Shown: positions 60,258 to 64,000 of the stretch, piece after piece
Numbering within the stretch: position 1 is the stretch's first letter
Layout of the letters: the number at the start of each line of letters is the position of its first letter
NCBI GenBank assembly: GCA_903924205.1
Contig: CAIYAP010000005.1
Location: forward strand, 62,001-126,000
Reading direction: 5' to 3'
Length of the DNA stretch: 64,000 nt
Source: an uncultured Actinomycetes bacterium
Lineage (GTDB): Bacteria; Actinomycetota; Acidimicrobiia; Acidimicrobiales; RAAP-2
The notes under the pieces: generated by a model
Database searches by the model: none
Seen by the model: only the letters and a program-made list of their open reading frames with translations
What the model was told of the DNA's origin: nothing
Made by a program: the position numbers and the translations under genes

Positions 60258-61033
60258 TCGTCGACTCCTAAGTACGCCTCGATCACGGCGGGGTTGTGGC
60301 GAACCTCCGCGGGTGTTCCGGTGGCAATGACTTTGCCAAAACTGAGGACTACCAGACGGTCAACGAGCGGCATGACAAAGTCCATGTTGTGCTCGACGAG
60401 CAACACGCCCATCTCGTGACGTAAACCACGAATGAGTTCGGCGAACGCGTCGAGTTCCGCCTCGTCAAGACCAGATGCCGGCTCATCGAGAAGGAGTAAT
60501 GACGGTCGAGCAATGAGCGCGCGCGCGACGGCCACTCGCTTCGCAATGCCGTAGGGGATGGCCGTCGGCATTTGGGCGGCGTAGTCCGCAACGCCCAAGC
60601 GGTCGAGAACAGACAGAGCTTCGGCCTTCAGTTCCTTTTGTCCGTGGGGCAGACCCAGCAGCGAGGTCCAAAAGCGACCCCCCGGGCGACTTTGGGCTCC
60701 GGCCATCACATTCTCGAGGACGGTGCAGTTTTCAAAAAGGCCCACACCCTGCAAGGTGCGGGCCACGCCCGCACGAGCGAGTTGGCTCGGCTGGGGGTTG
60801 GTCAATCCTGCGGTCGGGAGGCGGACGAGGCCGTCGGTGGGCTCGACGAAACCGCACGCAACATTGAATGCGGTGGTCTTGCCGGCACCGTTAGGGCCAA
60901 TCAGACCGACAATCTCGCCGGGGTTGACCGAGAAACTGACATCAGTGAGCGCGGCGAGTCCGCCAAAACGAACAGAAATGGCATCGAGTTCCAGCAGTGT
61001 GCTCGATGTCGTGGCGACGGGGGTGGACGACAT
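60254..61033 (-). CDS. livG: Branched-chain amino-acid-type ABC transporter, ATPase
   Basis: 259 residues. Walker A GPNGAGKTT, GLIGPNGAGKTTAFNVACGF, then signature-like region AKRVAVARAL and Walker B LLLLDEPASGLDEAELD. First gene of the operon livG-livF-livH-livM-livJ; the ABC signature Ser-Gly-Gly is replaced by YGIAKRVAVA, in contrast to the LSGGERQM of its partner, so one of the two composite ATP sites may be degenerate. Substrate is inferred only by similarity to branched-chain amino-acid or amide importers. Confidence 0.93.
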   Translation of the reverse strand: MSSTPVATTSSTLLELDAISVRFGGLAALTDVSFSVNPGEIVGLIGPNGAGKTTAFNVACGFVEPTDGLVRLPTAGLTNPQPSQLARAGVARTLQGVGLFENCTVLENVMAGAQSRPGGRFWTSLLGLPHGQKELKAEALSVLDRLGVADYAAQMPTAIPYGIAKRVAVARALIARPSLLLLDEPASGLDEAELDAFAELIRGLRHEMGVLLVEHNMDFVMPLVDRLVVLSFGKVIATGTPAEVRHNPAVIEAYLGVDE

Positions 61034-61104
61034 AACTTTTCCAAATTAGTCGGCGCGCACCCGCCCGTTTAACCCCGTCCCCTGATGATGCGTGTCGCAA
61101 CCGT

Positions 61105-61110
61105 TACATT
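61105..61110 (+). promoter_or_regulatory. -10 element for the 242-residue membrane protein gene
   Basis: TACATT ends 6 nt before the ATG at 61117. Confidence 0.6.
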
Positions 61111-61116
61111 GGTCGC

Positions 61117-61845
61117 ATGTTGGCCACCACCACCGCGTTTCCCTACGCGCTGGTCGTGGCCGTTTTTCTTGCCGCACTGGTCGAGATGGTGGAAGCGCTC
61201 ACCATCGTGGTGGCGGTGGGCCACGCTCGCTCGTGGCGTTCGGCCCTCGAGGGAACGGGACTCGCTCTCGCCTGTCTCGCCGTCCTGGTGGCCATTGTGG
61301 GGCCGGCCATTAGCCATGTGCCGTTGACGCCGCTGCGTGTGGTCGTCGGTGCCGTCCTGCTCGTCTTTGGGTTGCAGTGGCTACGCAAGGCCATTCTTCG
61401 AGCGTCGGGGCATAAGGCTCTCCATGATGAAGATGAGATCTATCGCGCCACCGTGGCCGAATTGCGTGCGGCCGGTGAACCCGTCGGGCGCGATCGTCTC
61501 GCCGTAGTGACCAGTTTTAAGGGTGTCTTCCTCGAGGGGCTCGAGGTCGTCATTATGGTCGTCACGTTGGGTGCTCAGCGTCATCAAATTCTTATTGCCA
61601 CCGCATCGGCCGCGACGGCCACCGTGCTCGTGGCGATCGTCGGTGCCATCGTGGCCAAGCAGCTCAACAACGTGCCGGAGAATTTCATGAAGGCGACCGT
61701 GGGTGTCCTTCTCGTGTCCTACGGGGTGTTTTGGTCGGGTGAAGGTGTGGGCGTGCAGTGGCCGCACGGTGATGTGATGTTGCTCGCCATTGCGGTACTA
61801 ACGGCCGCCGGCGTCTGGGTCCAGATCCAGGTGGCGCGCCGATGA
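61117..61845 (+). CDS. Integral membrane protein of the COG4280-like group
   Basis: 242 residues, about six membrane helices arranged as an inverted repeat: VFLAALVEMVEALTIVVAVGHARSW in the first half and FLEGLEVVIMVVTLG in the second carry matching E-x-x-E or E-G-x-E residues inside helices. This resembles cation/manganese-type transporters of the UPF0016/LysE superfamily or iron permease family; an ion transporter is a reasonable guess. Leaderless start. Stop overlaps the next gene by 4 nt. Confidence 0.65.
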   Translation: MLATTTAFPYALVVAVFLAALVEMVEALTIVVAVGHARSWRSALEGTGLALACLAVLVAIVGPAISHVPLTPLRVVVGAVLLVFGLQWLRKAILRASGHKALHDEDEIYRATVAELRAAGEPVGRDRLAVVTSFKGVFLEGLEVVIMVVTLGAQRHQILIATASAATATVLVAIVGAIVAKQLNNVPENFMKATVGVLLVSYGVFWSGEGVGVQWPHGDVMLLAIAVLTAAGVWVQIQVARR

Positions 61846-62078
61846 GAGTCTTTCGTGTCGTTGCGACTGCCGTGGGCGGTACGGGTCGTTTTCTGTGGGA
61901 CTTCTTGGTCGGTGACACGCCGGAAATCTTCGTAGCGGTATGCGTGACCCTTGCGGGTGTCGCGCTGATCTCCCGTCACCATCACTCATCTCTCGGCGGC
62001 TGGGTGCTGTTAGTCGCCGCCTTCCTCATTTTGAGCGCCAGCGTGACGAAGGCCATCCGAACGTCGACGAGGAAGTAA
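61842..62078 (+). CDS. Small two-helix membrane protein
   Basis: 78 residues. Helices at about 30-44 (FVAVCVTLAGVALIS) and 53-68 (GWVLLVAAFLILSAS), linked by a His-rich RHHHSS turn. The N-terminus VGGTGRFLWDFLVGDTPEIF looks like an amphipathic segment. No family recognised. The ATG overlaps the upstream stop (ATGA), and the stop overlaps the next ATG by one base (TAATG). Confidence 0.6.
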   Translation: MRVFRVVATAVGGTGRFLWDFLVGDTPEIFVAVCVTLAGVALISRHHHSSLGGWVLLVAAFLILSASVTKAIRTSTRK

Positions 62079-63853
62079 TGCGCGCTCGTCGAGCGCCATG
62101 GTGGTGGTACAGCCTTGGTATCACCCTGGGCGTCTTTGCCCTCTATCAGAGAGTCATTGGGCACCCCACGTCGACCGTGCTCGGCTGGGGGATTGATGAC
62201 CCTATTCAGCAAACGTGGTTCGTGGCGTGGGCCGCGCACGCGGCCGCGCACGGTCTCAATCCATTCGTCAGTGTGGCCATGAATGTCCCACACGGCATCA
62301 ACGTGATGACGAACACCTCGATGTTGGCGGTGGGCTATCTCGTTGCGCCACTGACGTGGTTGCTCGGACCGGTGTTCTCGCTGAACGTCATTTTCATCGG
62401 CGGTGTCGTGACGACTGCGCTGTCAGCTGCTCTGGTGATGCATCGTCAGGGGCTTGATCGCGGGCCCGCGATGCTGGGTGGAACTCTGGTGGCGTTCGGA
62501 CCCGCTCTCCTCATCCATGGTCAGAATCACGCATTCATGGTGGCGAGTGCCGGTCTCTGCTGGTGGATTGACGCGATTGTGAATTCGCTTTCGGGGCGGT
62601 GGACTCGACGTCGCGCCGTCGTTTTGACGTCGGTATGGACCACGTGGTGTTTCTTCGTCTCGTTAGAAACCTTCTTTATCGTGGGTGTTTTCGTTGCAGG
62701 CTTCATCGTCGCGGTCGCTGCGGCGAAGATCATTCGTCGTGACGGTGTTCGAGACCTCACCCGTTACCTCATCGGTGTCGGCGTCAGTTGCACGCTCTTA
62801 CTCGCGGTGCCTCTGCACGCTCTGATTGCGGGGCGTCAACACATCGAGGGTCCGCCCCATCGCTGGGTCACTCAGTTGACGACCACGTGGTCGCAGATGA
62901 TCAGGCCGGGAAGCTGGACAGCTCTGGCACCCTTCGGCCACGACCCACGCCACCACGTCTTTCTCTCCGGGTCCTTTTTCAATGGTGGATACCTCGGTGT
63001 CTTCTTTCTCCTGGCGGTGTTGGTCGCGGTGGTCGTGACGTGGTCACAGCAATCCACTCGCCGCGCTCTGCTGCTCGCCATCATCGCGATAATCGCCTCC
63101 CTGGGTGCGCACCCGACAGTGCCGGCGGTGGGTGCGGTCTGGTCTCCGTATCAACTGGTCATCCATCTCCCCGGTTTTTCGTCGGTCATGCCGCGCAATT
63201 TTTCTTTGGTGGCGATGGCGGCACTGGCGTGGATCGTGGCCCGTGGAGTGCAAGAACTTCGTCAACGTCCGTGGCGCATGTCGCGGTGGGCAGCGATATC
63301 CCTTGCCACTCTCGCCATGGTGGGTTTTATTCCGAACCAGTGCTTCGCCGCTCGTTACGTGAAAATTGAACGTTGGTATTCCTCGCCCGCGGGAATTCGA
63401 GCGGTGCCCGATAACGCCGTGGTGCTCGCCTATCCCTACCCCGAAGGGGTACGAAACGTGTCGCTGCTGGACCAGGCGGATGCCGCTCTTCGATATCGAC
63501 TCGTGGGCGGACAGGCCATCGTGGCGAGTGTCACCGGTTCGGCCCAGCAGGTGCCAGTTGGTCCGTTTCGTGTCTTTTACGACCTCTTCGTTCGTTCCTA
63601 CGAGCGCCCGACTTTCGCCTTCGGTATTTATCCCGAGTCTGTCGGTTTCCTGCCGCCGGACACTGGCGCCACCTGGTCCACCATGCGCGAGGTGGCGCAG
63701 CGGACTCATGTGGATCGCATCGTGGTGACCCCTCGTGGCCACGACCCCGCACAAGTTCGCCGCTATCTCACTCACGCCTTTGGGCCAGGGCACCACGACC
63801 GCAGTGGCGTGTGGTGGTGGGATGTCGCGACGTCTCGCCACCACCGGCGCTAG
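62078..63853 (+). CDS. Polytopic membrane protein, GT-C-glycosyltransferase-like
   Basis: 591 residues with 10-11 predicted membrane helices in the first 430 residues and a C-terminal soluble part of about 150 residues. The first outer loop GWGIDDPIQQTWFVAWAAHA has Asp-Asp residues, as seen in GT-C glycosyltransferases using lipid-linked donors, and NVPHGINVM follows. No exact family. It is translated from an ATG that overlaps the upstream gene, so its role is tied to the small membrane protein and to the ion-transporter-like protein. Confidence 0.7.
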   Translation: MRARRAPWWWYSLGITLGVFALYQRVIGHPTSTVLGWGIDDPIQQTWFVAWAAHAAAHGLNPFVSVAMNVPHGINVMTNTSMLAVGYLVAPLTWLLGPVFSLNVIFIGGVVTTALSAALVMHRQGLDRGPAMLGGTLVAFGPALLIHGQNHAFMVASAGLCWWIDAIVNSLSGRWTRRRAVVLTSVWTTWCFFVSLETFFIVGVFVAGFIVAVAAAKIIRRDGVRDLTRYLIGVGVSCTLLLAVPLHALIAGRQHIEGPPHRWVTQLTTTWSQMIRPGSWTALAPFGHDPRHHVFLSGSFFNGGYLGVFFLLAVLVAVVVTWSQQSTRRALLLAIIAIIASLGAHPTVPAVGAVWSPYQLVIHLPGFSSVMPRNFSLVAMAALAWIVARGVQELRQRPWRMSRWAAISLATLAMVGFIPNQCFAARYVKIERWYSSPAGIRAVPDNAVVLAYPYPEGVRNVSLLDQADAALRYRLVGGQAIVASVTGSAQQVPVGPFRVFYDLFVRSYERPTFAFGIYPESVGFLPPDTGATWSTMREVAQRTHVDRIVVTPRGHDPAQVRRYLTHAFGPGHHDRSGVWWWDVATSRHHRR

Positions 63854-63866
63854 TCCTTCGCGACAG

Positions 63867-64000
63867 CTAGAGAATCCCGAATCGAAATAATTCGTAGACC
63901 CATTCGGCGCCCAGGGCTACGAGAGGAATGACCAGCGGAATGGACCACTGGGTTCTTTTCGCCACCATGACGTAGGCAGCGACGAGGACGAGGATCACGC
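63867..64000 (-). CDS. C-terminal end of a membrane protein (runs off the window)
   Basis: The minus strand reads 43 codons open to the window edge and stops at 63867. Two hydrophobic segments (VILVLVAAYVMVA; IPLVIPLVALGAEWVYELF) form a membrane hairpin. Too short for a family call; the start lies outside the window. Confidence 0.5.
   Translation of the reverse strand, partial: VILVLVAAYVMVAKRTQWSIPLVIPLVALGAEWVYELFRFGIL

Overview
The window looks like chromosomal DNA of a moderately GC-rich actinobacterium, plausibly of the class Acidimicrobiia (inference; no 16S is present). Supporting signs are a ChdC/HemQ coproheme decarboxylase, an actinobacterial-type LexA box before recA, the rimO-pgsA-cinA...recA order, a two-ACT-domain SerB, and many genes that start exactly 6-7 nt after a TANNNT -10 hexamer, the pattern of leaderless actinobacterial transcripts. 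Coding density is very high. No insertion sequence, prophage, integrase or CRISPR array was seen.

Layout. 1-3.6 kb: groEL with a strong terminator, then chdC-NUDIX-GNAT. 3.5-4.8 kb: an array of three tandem units, each carrying the 3' end of the GNAT gene plus a hicA(B) toxin-antitoxin module; the third unit is decayed. 5-16 kb: small metabolic and regulatory genes: P-loop kinase, a degenerate PCu(A)C-like protein, hydrolase, methyltransferase coupled to a Rieske oxygenase, TetR, two GNATs, agmatinase, PLP decarboxylase, PsiE-like protein, and kynureninase coupled to a YczE-like membrane protein, then tRNA-Ser(UGA). 16-21 kb: a minus-strand cluster of two unrecognised genes, typA and a glycosyltransferase. 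21-25.5 kb: a 47-48-residue membrane protein coupled to a large Lhr helicase. 25.5-31 kb: two very large secreted proteins, one an S53 peptidase and the other with a possible glycosidase-like domain. 31-37 kb: DUF4395 protein, TauE/SafE permease, NUDIX, polar amino-acid ABC transporter, SGNH esterase, hexapeptide acyltransferase.

37.5-45.4 kb: tRNA-Ser(GCU), then rimO-pgsA-cinA-alkB, an MFS exporter, a serine hydrolase and recA under a LexA box. 45-52.9 kb: Baeyer-Villiger-type monooxygenase, acyltransferase-MFS, serB, ferredoxin-P450, M24B peptidase. 52.9-56.1 kb: two paralogous enoyl-CoA hydratase/isomerase genes bracketing an ECF sigma factor and its probable membrane partner. 56.1-61 kb: a branched-chain amino-acid-type ABC operon (livG-F-H-M-J order). 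61.1-64 kb: three overlapping membrane-protein genes and the 3' end of a further membrane gene.

How it works together. DNA maintenance functions (recA, alkB, Lhr, cinA) cluster loosely with translation and ribosome functions (typA, rimO, groEL). Much of the rest is amino-acid and amine handling (agmatinase, decarboxylase, kynureninase, serB, two ABC importers, M24B) and oxidative catabolism (Rieske, P450, BVMO, enoyl-CoA hydratases). The most unusual local structures are the triple hicAB/GNAT-tail array with an inverted repeat over each toxin start codon, five convergent gene pairs that share a 4-nt stop overlap, a perfect 10-bp palindrome in the typA-cluster/Lhr divergent promoter region, and an unrecognised two-gene unit ahead of typA. 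I found no clearly new multi-gene system; these are the best leads.
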